The notes beneath the pieces are model-generated. The model was not told the origin of the DNA. It saw nothing but the letters and a program-made list of their open reading frames with translations, and did not search any database. Positions 1-12,240 of a DNA stretch of 64,000 nucleotides are shown piece after piece. The DNA comes from Gordionus sp. m RMFG-2023. Lineage: Eukaryota; Nematomorpha; Gordioida; Chordodea; Parachordodidae. Both the position numbers and the translations under genes were made by a program. The stretch's first letter is position 1; every line of letters begins with the position of its first letter. Location of the stretch: contig NC_088775.1 in the NCBI RefSeq assembly GCF_954871325.1, positions 28,993,561 through 29,057,560 on the forward strand, written 5' to 3'.

Positions 1-599
1 CAAATTTGGTCGATCAAATATTTAGTAAGTGGTCGGTTTTGAGCTCGGCATTCGGTCAAATCATAATATTTTCAAAATATTTTTTAGGATAATGTTTAAC
101 ACCTACACGTATAAACCAACAATGAAGAGATTTTGATCAATAACGCCAGCAATATATGCCTTACAAATTTTCTACTATTTTTCGATTTTAAACCTACTCA
201 TACTCATTAATTAAATGTCAAAGAAACCTATATTTTTAAATTTTTTTTTAGGTTTTTCACATGTATTTACACCCAAATATAAAATAGCGCTATCCAATAA
301 ATATTCTGATTTCCTAAAATATATCTTCATATTTATGTATTTAACGCCCTCTTATGGATATATATTTGTTAAATATTGTAATTGGAAAATAAAATTTAAG
401 TTGTAATAAGCTAGTAAAAATATTTATTTTCCCATTAATAATAAGTAAAAATAGAATATTATATTAGATATTTAATCTCAATTTTTTACTTAATAAAAAA
501 TTGATTTATGTACATTAAAAAAATGTTTCTAAAAATTATATAATCAAATTTTGATTGATTATGATTAATTGCTTTTTGGCAATACATTTTAGCAATGCA
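1..599. other. No gene seen
   Basis: AT-rich sequence with short homopolymer runs. The only open frame (215-406) is low-complexity. It could include the 5' part of the piggyBac remnant, but no motif is readable. Confidence 0.5.
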
Positions 600-926
600 G
601 TTTAGCAATGCAGTATTTAGTCATACCCCATAACAGATACCATACCAAGGAAGACATTCTTGCAAATTGTTCCTAAAAGGAAAACCAAATAGATTCGGAT
701 ACAAATCTTGAATATTGGCTTCTTCCGACGGTTACATATTTTCATTTGATATATATCAAATCATAAAACTATTAAAGGCATTACAAAAATCAATTATCAT
801 AAAATATATTTTGATAATTTCTTTACCTCATTTAAACTTTTGTAATACAACGAATAGGATATTTTACAATTACAAATTATGATTATGAAAAATTACGAGA
901 TATTATTAGTTTGTTGGAATGATATT
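600..926 (+). pseudogene. piggyBac transposase remnant, middle part (left half)
   Basis: Diverged coding sequence in shifting frames. Readable pieces are IVPKRKTK, FGYKS, ILASSDGYIFSFDIYQ and further on YFDNFFTSFKLL. These are the piggyBac transposase blocks KGKPIRFGYKNW..ASSSGYVLNFDIYQG and FDNFFTS. Several frame changes and stops are present, so it is dead. The reading breaks at 926 where an LTR retrotransposon is inserted and resumes at 4366. Confidence 0.7.
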
Positions 927-1810
927 TATATAACTAATACCAAAATAACTAATTTCAATTTTCCAAATTTTATTTATTCAATTTCACTTTCCAAAAATAA
1001 ATTAAATTATCTCCATCATTCTATAATTTTATAAAACCCAATCACACAATGAAAAAAAACAAAATGATCCTTTTCAAAAATTAAAAATAATCAAAAAAAA
1101 TAAATTATTGATTGACATTCTTTTTTTTAAAAAAAGAAAAACATTTTTCTCCGTCTTTAATTCAACATCTGCGACACGCCCACCCTTCATAAGCGAAGTT
1201 ACCATCTAATTATCGTAATTTGAGGGCATTGATCATTTCTTTCGTCATTTATCGAATCGTACCTTTGAATTTTGTCGACTTTTAACCTGGTTAATTACAC
1301 TTTTGAATTGCAATTTGACATATGAAATGTGGGTTATAATACATGTATTTATATGAAATAATTAATATAATTTGTTTTACAAGTGTTTCATAATACATAT
1401 ACCCGTATAATTTTGATTAATAAAATCCGTATTTATGATTGTTTTATTCAAACAAAAAAATCAACATATAATTTTTAACCACTTTTATTTTACTTTAATA
1501 GGTCAATACAATAAAGAAAATTACATATAATAATTAAAATAATAATGTCTAATAATCATTTATAAGGTCCAACGAAAATTTATTTTGTTGTAAATTTAAA
1601 TCAAAGAACACATAAGGTTTTATGGTATAACATTACTAATCTAGATCTTTTTTCTTTATTTTATTAATGTACTATAAATATATATATAGACAAAATATAA
1701 TACCTATCAGTATAAATAAATCGGATAATTCTTTGATTTCCCTGGAAATCTGCCGGTCCAATTTTTTAAGCATTCACTCTTCTCTAAGGTGATTTGTACC
1801 CTTTTTTTAA

Positions 1811-1914
1811 ACATTTTAAACATTTTTATTTTATCCCATTTCTCATTTATACATACATATTTTTTAAACATTTTTATTTTATCCCATTTCTCATTTATAC
1901 ATACATATTTTTTA
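1811..1914. repeat. Two-copy tandem repeat, about 52-bp unit
   Basis: The unit, beginning AACATTTTTATTTTATCCCA and running through TTTATACATACATATTTTTT, is repeated head to tail twice. It lies inside the LTR fossil and accounts for the repetitive small open frame here, which is not a gene. Confidence 0.8.
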
Positions 1915-2545
1915 ATTCATTTTTTATATATCATTAGATTTTTTATATATATTTTTTTAATTAAAATTATTATAAAAGTTTAAAGATTTAATCATATTTT
2001 TTTTTAAATAAATTTTACAATTATTTTTCTTTTTAATTTTCAATTATAAAACCAATAAGTATGGACCACAAAAAAAATATAAAGATATGAAGAGGGGTAA
2101 AAAAAATATAAATTTATAATTATAACTTTTAGAACTTTTAGAACTATAAACATGGAATATAACAACATTCTATTTGTTTTTTTTTAAAAGGAAAAAAAAA
2201 TGAATATACATATCGCTTTAATTAACATATGTTGTAAATTTTAATATTATATACATTCACATTGCTGATCTTAACAAAATTACAAAAATAAAATTGTTAA
2301 AATTAAAAGGACATATTTAAGGAATACCACTTCATTAAGTACTATCCTTTTACAAAATAATTCATGCCTGAAATTTTTTTTTAAAATAATAAATCTTTTC
2401 ACTAAATTTATTTATTTTATATCCACAATTAATTCGATATGTTGGGTTTAAGACTACCCATATACCAAGAAAAAATGTTATATCATTGAAAATCACCCCC
2501 AATTTGGTTTTGCACAAAACCAAAATTTCATACCCATCAAATTGT

Positions 2546-2731
2546 CTAACACATTGATTCTTTCTCAAGTGTACCATCAGACCAATATTTATAATAATTT
2601 GCTCTAGACATTATTGAAATGCTTGCTCCAGTGTTAAACAACATTCCTATATTTTGTCTATCAATTTTTATATTTACACGAGGACATGAACACTGATTAA
2701 CATCTTTCTCAGTCATTAAAATTTTATTCAT
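2546..2731 (-). pseudogene. Aspartyl-protease-like part of the LTR fossil
   Basis: A short minus-strand stretch downstream of the zinc knuckles has the pattern of a retroviral-type aspartyl protease active-site loop followed by SISIMSRANYYKYW. Position after Gag is as expected for this family. Treated as a fossil. Confidence 0.5.
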
Positions 2732-2946
2732 TCTAATCAGCTGAATTATATTTATTATATTTAAATTATCACTAAATCATTAATATTCATGCATAAATTC
2801 AACTCTGAATTTAATGGGTTCTGAATATCTATAATTCATTTATTAAATATATCAAAATAATTATTAACAACACTATATATATTACAAATTTTATTATTAA
2901 TATATGATTTTTCAATTTTTATATGATTCTCTTTCAAATTATATAG

Positions 2947-3513
2947 TCACTGCAATCCACTCATGGATTGAACACAATTCAGAGCAACATGATCCATTTC
3001 CTCACACTTGAAACACATTCGGTCATTATCCGAATTACATACATCTTTTTCACTTAAATTTGCAATAATAAGATCTTTTATATTACGAACTAATGGATTT
3101 ATCAATACTGGTGGTCTCCTTGGAAAACCATCTTTAAAATTTACTTCTTTCACCATACAATTTCTCTTTATATGACCTGTGAAACCACATCGATGACAGA
3201 TTATATCATTTTTATCATTAATTTTTACACTCACATTTTCATTAATTTTTCTATCACGTGAAAAACAATTTTTCCCACTATGACTTTTTCGGCCACAAAT
3301 ATCGCAATTTTCCCTAAAATTATTATTTTTATTTCTAAGTATATATATATCTCTAGAAATATTTTTTAAAATTTTTCTAATTTCTTTGATCTCATTTGGA
3401 ATTAAACATTCATTATCCATTTGTTTAACATTGTTAGTAACACCATTACTTTTTATAACCTTCAAAGGTTTATCAATCACAATTTTAGATATTTGCTTTT
3501 TAATTTTACTCAC
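2947..3513 (-). pseudogene. Gag nucleocapsid-like part of the LTR fossil
   Basis: Three zinc knuckles of the CX2CX4HX4C type are readable in one 188-codon frame: CDICGRKSHSGKNC, CHRCGFTGHIKRNC and CFKCEEMDHVALNC. Such triple knuckles belong to the nucleocapsid end of Gag, which binds the element's RNA. Upstream on the same strand (3925-3548) is another open stretch that may be further Gag sequence but carries no motif I recognise. Part of the element at 927-4365. Confidence 0.75.
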
Positions 3514-4365
3514 AAATGTTTTAAACTATCACTTATATCTTTTGATATCATAATACTTTTACAGTATTTGACTTCTCATTCCCACTGGAATTATTTATTT
3601 TTTGAATATTCAAATTTCTAAGTTCAAGTAAAATCAAAATATCTTCAAAAAAATCTAAAGACTTAGCAGATGTCATAGAATTTACATCCAGAACACTTGA
3701 ATCATCTAACTTACTCACTTTATATATAAAATATTTTCTCTTAATTATCTTCATTAATTGTATAATAAAAATCAATGAAATATATAAGATGAAAAAAATT
3801 AAAGCTGTAACCTTGGTCACATCCAATTTATCAAAACTTGAATTAAATATTTTGAATATATTATTCTTATAAATCTGCATCTTATTAAAAGTGAAATTCC
3901 TATGAGTACTAATAAATATTCTCATTTAAATATTTATAATAAAAATTTTATCATTAAAATTGTACCACTTGTGTATAAGAATATATTTAAACAAAATTTC
4001 TTTTACCTTGAAATCCTGATACGAATGATCTTCTTTAGGAACCTCGTCCTGGAATTTTGTTTTTCTCTATTAAAATATTTTTCCCAATTAAAATTCAGAT
4101 CCTGGTAACCAGCGTCACCATTAATATAACTAATACCAAAATAACAAAATAACTATCAATTTTCCAAATTTTATTTATTCGTTCACTTTCCAAAAATAAA
4201 TTAAATTATCTCCATCATTCCATAATTTTTTAAAACCCAATCACATAATGAAAAAAAAAACAGAACGATCCTTTTCAATCGAAATTAAAAAAAAAATTAA
4301 TGATTGATATTCTTTTTTTAAAAAGAAAAACATTTTTCTCCATCTTTAATTCAATATCTGCGACA

Positions 4366-4960
4366 ATATTGATAATTCGGCGATGACCGTTGCATCGATA
4401 TACCACACCTCTCTTTGCTCTCTAATGTTTCAAAATATTCCAAGAGAATATCTTCCAATTCCTTAACTAAATATGATCACTGCTTATAACCAACACATGG
4501 GTGGTATTGATCTGTGTGATAATCTTATATCTACAAATAAAATAAAAAGAGGGAAAAAATGGCAGTGACCAATATTCACCGATTTTATCGATGTACCTTT
4601 GATAAATTCGTGGAAAATCTGAAAATTCCTAAGTCAAGAGACGAGAAGCCACTAAATATCTCCTTCGAGCTCCAGTAAAAATTGAAAAATATTTAAGTAC
4701 TAAAGCCAGTTTGCATAACAGAGTGAACCCTACTGATTTATCTGAACATTATTTCTCCAAATTATAGATGGAAAAAGACATAGATGAGATGATATTGCCA
4801 TATGCCTCAAGATATATATGCCAAACATGTCAAATCACACTTTATTTCATTCCTAATATATTTGTGGATCACCTATCCAAAATTAAATTAATAATGGTTA
4901 AGCAAACCGTATTATTTTTTATTACATGTCGCCCCCATATAAAAACCTATTGAATAATGA
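4366..4960 (+). pseudogene. piggyBac transposase remnant, C-terminal part (right half)
   Basis: Continuation of the remnant ending at 926. It reads NSAMTVASIYHTSL (family: D..VVTVAST.H), IPREYLPIP, then AYNQHMGGIDLCDNLIST at about 4475-4533 (family: YN..MGGVDLxDQ). A Cys-rich tail follows around 4768-4860 (YICQTCQITLYF), like the piggyBac C-terminal cysteine domain. Stops and frame changes separate the blocks. TTAA-flanked terminal inverted repeats were not identified. Confidence 0.72.
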
Positions 4961-6659
4961 TTGTCCTTTAAGGCCGACTGTGAGTTTATTTTGAAAAATA
5001 TTTTATTTTTAAGATATATTATTATTTTAATATTATCAGTATATTTAATTAAGATATCGATTTTATAAGACAAAAATAAAAAAAATTATTTAATATAAAA
5101 ATACAATTTTTTTATTAAAATTCATATACAAATATGATAAAATATTATTAAAAAATTAACATTATAATATAAAGAATATAATAAAATATGTCATATATAA
5201 GTTTAAGTTAAAAAAAAAGATTTATACAAATGTATATTTTTATAAAAAGAAAAAACATTTAAAAAAATAAATATCAAGTGGCGAGATTGGGCCATGTTTT
5301 AAATATTTAATAATTAGATCTAATTATAGATATGGTGTTTTTTGCTTGAGTCATAAAATGGAGACAGGTATGATTTTTTTATTGATTTGAATTTTATTTT
5401 GAAGAGATCTAATGCTGCTTGTCCAAAAGAGCAGGTTGATGTAGCTGCTATGGGAACAAAGTGGTTGTCACACATTAGGTGTCTTTACACTTAAAAAAAA
5501 CAATATACATTTGAAAATATTTTAAAATCATTAGAAGACAATTTTGTTTATTTACTGATTAAAATTCTTATGATGAAACATAATTTTTAATATTCTAAAC
5601 CTTATCCTAAAAATGAAATTGATTGCAATTTTTCTTACTGAATTTTGGAATTAATCTAATTAAATATATAAGTTACATTGCTAAAAACAGTAACCAATTT
5701 GCATTAAATAACATCCTAATTTGGCTAGAAGATTCATGATGATTTTTTTTAACCAGGATGGGTGGAATATAACGTATTATTTACAATTTTACAATTTTTA
5801 TAAAAATTCCTATATATACATCTATGATATTAATATAGCAGATCTCTGTTACATTTTTCTATAAATGCTATTTTACTTTCGTTTTTAGCATATAATGATA
5901 ATTTAACCATTATAATTTATTGTCAGTATATTTACATAAAACATAAGGCTTAAATACACCTTTGAAGTGTAGGTGGATACATTCTAAAATTTAAAGTCTC
6001 AAAAATAATGTGAATGAGCCCATAAGAATATTTTGGCCCTAAGATGCTTGCAATACATTACTGGTATTTGGTATACCTTAGGCTAATATGATTATTATTG
6101 AATAAGAATTTTATTTCATAAAATTATGGCTACTAAAATAGGAATTGAATTGAATAATGCATTATTATATTAACTATTAATATTACAAATATATTCATAT
6201 TTGTATGAACAATTAAATTATTATTCAATTTGTTGATTATTTAAAAAATTTAACGTTTTTCAAAAGTAAATAGATGGATGATTCTTATGCATAATGATTA
6301 AAATCAAATATTTGAATCATCACTGATTCTAATATTTATTGATAAGATTGACAAGGCAAATTTAAAATAATAACATCCAGTTAAATTTTCATTTTATTAA
6401 AAAATTCAAAAAAATGGTGTTTACAATATAAATGTGAGATCCACTAGCAAAATTCCAAAGTTAACAAATAATGTCAAATTTTTATCTAACAATAAGTTTT
6501 GAATACAATTGAACAAATGATAAAAGATTTGTTTGTATGCCTAATTGATTTGTGATGCATCACCAATGTTATTTTTACTGTTCAACTTTTGCAACTAAAA
6601 TATGACTTTTTTTTTTAAATATGTCAAGTTTTTGATAGCAATATTAAAATATTTTATTT
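4961..6659. other. AT-rich, no confident gene
   Basis: Mostly homopolymer-rich sequence. One stretch, 5405-5478, is unlike its surroundings: after a possible acceptor GAAG it reads SNAACPKEQVDVAAMGTKWL followed by SHIR and then a possible donor GTGTCT. It could be a short exon or part of a transposon protein. I do not recognise it. Confidence 0.3.
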
Positions 6660-6667
6660 ATTGGCAT

Positions 6668-6877
6668 TAGTGTTGTTAAACGGCTGGTTGTGAACTTAGC
6701 GGCTAACTTAAAACTTCATCCAGATAAATATTACACAAACCTGAAGATGTTCATAGAAGGAACAAAGCTCTAGACATATATTATCGAAATCCGAGGCTTA
6801 TACAATATTTTTCCTGCTAAAATATTGAGTTAGCCGTTTTTTAAAATCGGCTCAAAACGAGCCGTTTAACGACACTA
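6668..6877. mobile_element. hAT-type MITE, 210 bp, perfect 8-bp target duplication
   Basis: Terminal inverted repeats TAGTGTTGTTAAACGGCT and its complement AGCCGTTTAACGACACTA. The 8-bp repeat ATTGGCAT flanks it exactly (6660-6667 and 6878-6885). No coding capacity. Same family as the copies at 28032, 31288 and 41712. The perfect target repeat suggests a fairly young insertion. Confidence 0.9.
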
Positions 6878-6885
6878 ATTGGCAT

Positions 6886-9860
6886 TTATTATTTTTTTTT
6901 TCTGGAAAAATTTATCATACTTTTTATGTTTATAAAAAATGTCCAATCAATTTACAAAAAAACAAACATATTTTTTTATTTGTAATTTTCTTTTTGAAAT
7001 AATTTTTACACATACGATATCCCCAACTCATATCGTTCCATTTATTGACAATTTAGTTTTTTGAATTTCTTTAGAAATCCTAAATTTGTAAAATATTTCC
7101 CGCCTTTATTCTTCCTCAGTTCTAACATAATAAACGATCGCTAATAATTGGAGCCCTGTATGCATCGTAAGCTGTTTTAACGGTCCTGCTTGTCCTAAAT
7201 TAATCGGATTTTTTTATGTCCTCCGACAATAATAGGTTCTACATATTTCCAAGTTTTCCTCACTATATTTGTTTATAGTACAATATAATCATTGTTTCAA
7301 CATAAAATTTTTAATACCCCGCCACACAAGTAATTAAAATTTTATTATTTTTGTTTTTCTTACAAAAAAAAGTGTTTTCTTCTCGAAGATCGACTACGAA
7401 AGAAAGATAAATGGAAGGAAATAATGATGGCATGTTTTTAAAAAATTTTTTGGTTCTTGATTTCATTACAAGGAAAAGAATATATGAGAAAAAATGTGTT
7501 TTTTGAAATTTAAAACAAATTAGTTATTAGATAAATCGTTGCTGATGACACAAAAGAAAAATAATCAATAATTTAAATCAATTATAATATAATAACTAAA
7601 TAAGACACGCGGCAAGGACTTCCTTTACTATTGTAGTACGTTAATGGGTTATATTATAATTATAACAATACAAAGTACGAATTTTATAAGTTCCACTAAG
7701 TACATAATAGAGCATCATAAATCGAGTGTTGCAAAATAGCATTTCCAAAAAATTATATATTTCGGGCATTTTTTGTAATTGCATTAATACCTAATATTTT
7801 AAAATCACACATTTAGAACTACCCTGTATAATTTTATAGCTTTATTTATTTAGTTTTATTTTATTATTAAGGACTCAGATTTTTGGGTAATGATGTATAG
7901 CGCCATCCAACTTTATTGTTTCTTTGTGTTTTTATTAAAATAATGAATAACTTCGCTAATTATCTTTACACACGCATCCATTGCGCAGTCATCATAGACG
8001 TTAATTGGGGAATTACTTTTAAACTTTGCCATCGATCGAATCCAGAAAGAACAAGTTTTTTTTCTCCTGAAGAACTAGGTATTCCCTTGCTACGGGGTAT
8101 AAAATATTGCAGATCGGAAACTAACATGATTTGGGGTAAGTAATATTATATTAAAAATGGGTCTTACATTTTAAATTTGGCCTTTGTTTAGTAAATTACT
8201 ATGTAGTGATTGACGGCATACATCATTAACAGATTTCTCTAAAGCTGACATTCCTATATAATAAGCGCGATTTTCTCAATTAAATACGCATAATTTATAA
8301 ATATGGAGCGAAATGATGAAATGATAAAATTGCATAAAACATATGTTGCGACATATATTTCAAAATAATTGTCGATGCAAAGAAATAGCTGTGATTTCGA
8401 TAGCGTTTAATACCGCACCACTTTGACAAAGTGCGTACTATAAATTAGGCATAGACAAATTTTATTTGCCGCCTTTTACAAACTCTAAATAATACGCGCT
8501 TTTATTGATTATTAATATATAATTTTGTTCAAGACTTTGGACAATTTTATCAAAATTTAAGTTTATATATACGCCAATTCGGAATCAATGGATAACACCG
8601 AAAAACCAGTTAACTTTTATCGCTCATGGTTGACCTTAGATCTTTTTGTTTGTGTTAACTTCTAACGATATTATTTGTCATATGCCATTGTTATTAATAT
8701 CGTTTATGTTGCCGAGTTGGCCTAAATTTCCTGTATAGTTTTCTATCGTAAATAAATTTCAAGTTACAGCTTACGAATAAATTTTAGTACAGCTTGCGTT
8801 ATACTTTTTGGTGCAACGAGTTTGTAAAACAATTTTAAAAATTGTTTAACACATCCATCTTAATGTATCATTGTTCCATCAATATGATTATCAAATCTTT
8901 ACAATATTTGAGAGAGATTTTGTTCTCCACCTCCTCCAGTCAATCAAAAAAAAACTACCACTGTATATGAGAAATGAATACTGACAGTAAATGAAGCTCG
9001 CGATTAATAATATTTATTTGAACATATCCATTTTATCCTTAATAGTTTTTTTAAATAAAATCTCAAAATACTCTTGATAGCGAGTACTAAATATTTGGAG
9101 AATACAACTCAACCGTTTGCTTGTGGACTATTTGCACTATGCTAATTACTAAATTTTAACCCAATCATAATAGATTATTTATAATATATAGTAACAAATA
9201 ATTTTCGCATGCGAGTGCGCATCTATTTTGGTTGGAAGGCATGTTGAACAACCTATTAAGTTCATATCTTGAATATAATTAGAAATAAGGCATCGTAGAG
9301 TTAGTTAACTACAACTTAGCATTTATGATGTAAATAAGTGACTCCACCGACTATAACGGACCTTTTTTAATGCTATGTAAGAATTTAATTCGAGTTTTCT
9401 ATCCGTAGACGCCGAGAGAGAAAAAAACATAGAGCAGTTTAGGCCAAAGAATGATCGAGCATCTACAATGCATTTTGCGCAATCGGTTACAATAAATGAA
9501 AGTCACAGAGAAAATTGATTTAGTTTATCATCAGTTTTTGAACCCCATTATACTCCCTCCTTCGCCCATATTCACGCCATTACCTTTTACTTTGGTCGCG
9601 CATGTTTCCGATATCTTTATCGAGATGAGAGAGTTTATTTATCATTCGTTCTCTTAGCCCTCAAATAAAACGAATAAACAAAATAAATGATAAAAGGTTG
9701 ACAAAAAATAAGTATATTTTTTATGACATAAGCTTTGCGTTGAGTTTTTTAGATTTAGTGCATGCTATGCTATTTTATTATCCATTTCGATCTCTTTCAT
9801 GCTTTAAATAATTTTTTAAAATTTTAAATATATATTTTGCCTCCCATTTTTTTGTCACTC
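6886..9860. other. Intergenic AT-rich stretch around one possible exon
   Basis: Apart from the possible exon at 7989-8135 no gene is seen. Sequence 8200-9650 is less homopolymer-rich than the flanks but has no long frame or repeat that I recognise. Confidence 0.4.
7989..8135 (+). CDS. Possible internal exon, unknown product
   Basis: Follows TTGCGCAG and ends at a strong donor GTAAGTA; length 147, phase 1 to 1. The product reads VIIDVNWGITFKLCHRSNPE then SFFSPEELGIPLLRGIKYC, with no stops and less AT-rich than the flanks. It could be a 5' exon of the RalGPS-like gene 22 kb downstream, but phase 1 does not join directly to exon 1 (phase 0), so at least one more exon would be needed. It could equally belong to another gene. 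I do not recognise the sequence. Confidence 0.4.
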
Positions 9861-9871
9861 TTTATGCCGCC

Positions 9872-10110
9872 ATTAGGCAATGCATAACGGTAAGCGGAAA
9901 ATAATCTCCGGAAAAAAATCACCAATAATAATTCCCCGGAATTGATTTTCTCAAAATTTTAAAATATTTTATTTGAAAATTTTTATTTTATGGATATATT
10001 TATAGGGAATTTTTTCTCCTATTTTATTAATTTTGTAATTTTTTAATATCTTAAAAAACGGGAATTTTTTTTTCGGAGATTTTCCTAGATTCATGCATAA
10101 CTAATGCAAG
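9872..10110. mobile_element. Small inverted-repeat element, about 240 bp
   Basis: The left end has TGCATAACGG ... AATCTCCGGAAAAAAATC and the right end has the diverged complement GGAGATTTTCCTAGATTCATGC. The middle is plain AT-rich sequence. Fits a MITE; no certain target duplication, so ends are approximate. Confidence 0.45.
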
Positions 10111-10645
10111 CCGTAGGGATGCCCCTGGATAGAACGCTCTAGCACGGTCGCTATTATTGATTAAAAAATTTAAAAAAAATTCCCTCCCCGAATAAATTTA
10201 TTGGTTAAAGTTATAAAATTGATTATTTTTTAAAACGTTATTATCTCAAATTAGTATTTTATATATGGCCATTTCACCTCCTTTCTGCTTATTATACAGG
10301 TAAATTAGTTTTAATTTAAATAAAACCCTCCAAAACAATATTACTTTATACTTGTTTATTATCATTATACATTTTTAAATGGCTTGCAAATATACATAAT
10401 TATTAGTCTTGTTAAAGGTATCTTGTTACAGTTACTGGTAACATTCTTATAAAGATAACTATATTGCAAGTTACTTTTTAAATAATTTTTATAACACATT
10501 ATATTAATATAATAATTATTTATTTTTTTTAAAAAAAAATTAGCATCAAAGGCATTTAAATAAAAATTTAAATTTAGAAATAATTGCACTGAAAAAATAT
10601 AAACATTTTCATCATAAAATGTCAAAATATTATATATATATATAT
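10111..10645. other. No gene seen
   Basis: AT-rich. The 86-codon minus-strand frame at 10365-10625 is Asn/Tyr/Phe-rich low complexity without a motif. Confidence 0.5.
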
Positions 10646-12024
10646 CAGAGACCTGCAGGCCCGGCCCTAAGCCCGGCCCGGGCCGGGCCGTATTTTAAAT
10701 TTTTTAAATATACTTGGGCCGGGCCGGGCCTAAAATTTTTTTTTTTTTAAAAATATATCCGGGCCGGGCCTAAGATTGTTAAACCCGGGCCGGGCCTTAA
10801 TATTTTTTATAAAAATTTTTACATTATGAGTTAATGGTTATAAGATTATATTATATTATAGTTATGATTAATATAATATTGGGTGATGGTTAACACACCT
10901 AACACCCATAGATCGATCTAATTATTAATTTCCTGCAAATTTATTTAAAGTATTAATATATTTTTTTATAATTCATATCTAAATTTTTACAACATATTTT
11001 ACCAAAACAATCAAATAAAGGAATATCTTAACCCAATATTCAAGTATTAATAATATATTTTTTATAATTCATATCTAAATTTTTAGAATATTTACCAAAA
11101 CAATCAAATAAAGGAATATCATGGCACAAAATACTAATGATATAATTAATAAAATTAAAAATAATATTTATTCTTTTAGAAATACAAATAATAATTTAAA
11201 ATCTGAAATATGGGCTAAATTTAACATCATCATAGATGAAAATAAAAAAAACATTGGCTACGTACAATGTAAGAATTGTTCAAGTATATTATCTTATAAT
11301 TATAAACATGGTACATCCTAAAAAGACATAAATGTGATGGTAAATCTATGAAAATTAATAATTTTTTTTTACACCTGAAAAACCAACCTATAAATGTAAT
11401 ATAAAATATTTAAAAATTATAAAATAAATTATATTAATATTGTGCAATTAGATTATATTTTCAAAATACTATTTATTATACATGCATTTTTTTAAATAGC
11501 GATTTATTTTTATTTTATAAATTAAATAGTAAATTAAATACAATATATTATATTCTCAAAATATTTTCCATTTTTATAAATTAAATATTAGTTTTATTTT
11601 TTTTAAATGCAATATAAAATATAGTATATGCTCAAAATATTATTACCATTTTTATGAATATTAGTTTTATTTTTATAAATGCAAAAAATATAGTATATGC
11701 TCAAAATATCCATTTTTATAAATAACAGTTTTATAATTTATATAAATTCAATATAATATTCTCAAAATATTAGCTTTTTTCATGTATTTTTTAAATAATA
11801 AGCGATAATACTCGCTGAAAAATATGGTAAAATACCTCATAGGTGAATTTTTGTATATACCAGGTCGAATATAATTTTAAAAAATATTGAGCCGGGCCTT
11901 ATATTTTTAAATCCGTAACGGGCCGGGCCGGGTTGTAAAAAATTTTTTTAAAATTTATCCGGGCAGGGCCTTAAATCTTTAAATCCGGGCCGGGCCGTGC
12001 AAATGGTGCCTCTGCAGGTCTCTG
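10646..12024 (+). mobile_element. hAT-type element with GC-rich ends, 1379 bp, deleted inside
   Basis: Terminal repeats CAGAGACCTGCAG at both ends in inverted orientation; flanks ATATATAT and ATAAATAT could be a diverged 8-bp target repeat. Just inside each end are arrays of CCCGGGCCGGGCC-like motifs separated by short A/T runs. Inside, 11121-11321 encodes the start of a transposase with a BED-type zinc finger, followed by degenerate AT-rich DNA. The DDE core is missing, so it is non-autonomous. Confidence 0.75.
11121..11321 (+). pseudogene. BED zinc finger start of a hAT transposase
   Basis: 66 codons, with SEIWAKFNIII, YVQCKNCSSILSYNYKHGTS and, one frame away, KRHKC. This is the BED-finger layout W.kF......gyv.C..C...l.y....gts.l.rH...C, which in hAT transposases binds the element's ends. 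A stop falls just before the RHxxC half and no catalytic domain follows, so it is a truncated relic. Confidence 0.7.
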
Positions 12025-12034
12025 ATAAATATAT

Positions 12035-12240
12035 CAGAAACCTGCAGAGACAGACCATGCCCGGATACACCGTCTGGGTCGTATATTTTAAAACGAAATA
12101 TCAATAATCACCATTGTTATCTATAAAAATAAAAAATAAATTTAATATATTTAAAAATACCGGGGTGGATCTGAAAATATTTCTTTATAAAAATCCGGAC
12201 TGGGCCGAAAATTTTTTCTTAAAAACGGTCCGGTTTGTTA
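12035..12240. mobile_element. Truncated second copy of the CAGAGACCTGCAG family
   Basis: Starts CAGAAACCTGCAGAGAC ten bases after the end of the 10646-12024 element, then GCCCGG and diverged GC-rich motifs. No right terminus is seen. A solo end or a MITE relic of the same family. Confidence 0.55.

Larger units (their letters stand above)
927..4365 (-). mobile_element. LTR retrotransposon fossil inserted in piggyBac remnant
   Basis: Fossil, minus strand, about 3.4 kb, probably Ty3/gypsy-like. LTRs of about 245-250 bp lie at 4121-4365 (5' LTR) and 927-1176 (3' LTR); on the minus strand they start TGTCGCAGA. A primer-binding-site-like TGGTGACGCTGG abuts the 5' LTR, and a purine-rich tract abuts the 3' LTR at 1177-1190. 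The 5-bp repeat ATATT flanks the element (922-926 and 4366-4370). Gag and protease parts are visible; reverse transcriptase and integrase are not recognised. The element looks broken. The LTRs are clearly alike but not identical, so it is old rather than fresh. Confidence 0.75.

Noticed and set aside
1789-1983. 64-codon open frame
   Set aside because: Product is a low-complexity Phe/Ile/His repeat created by a two-copy tandem repeat.
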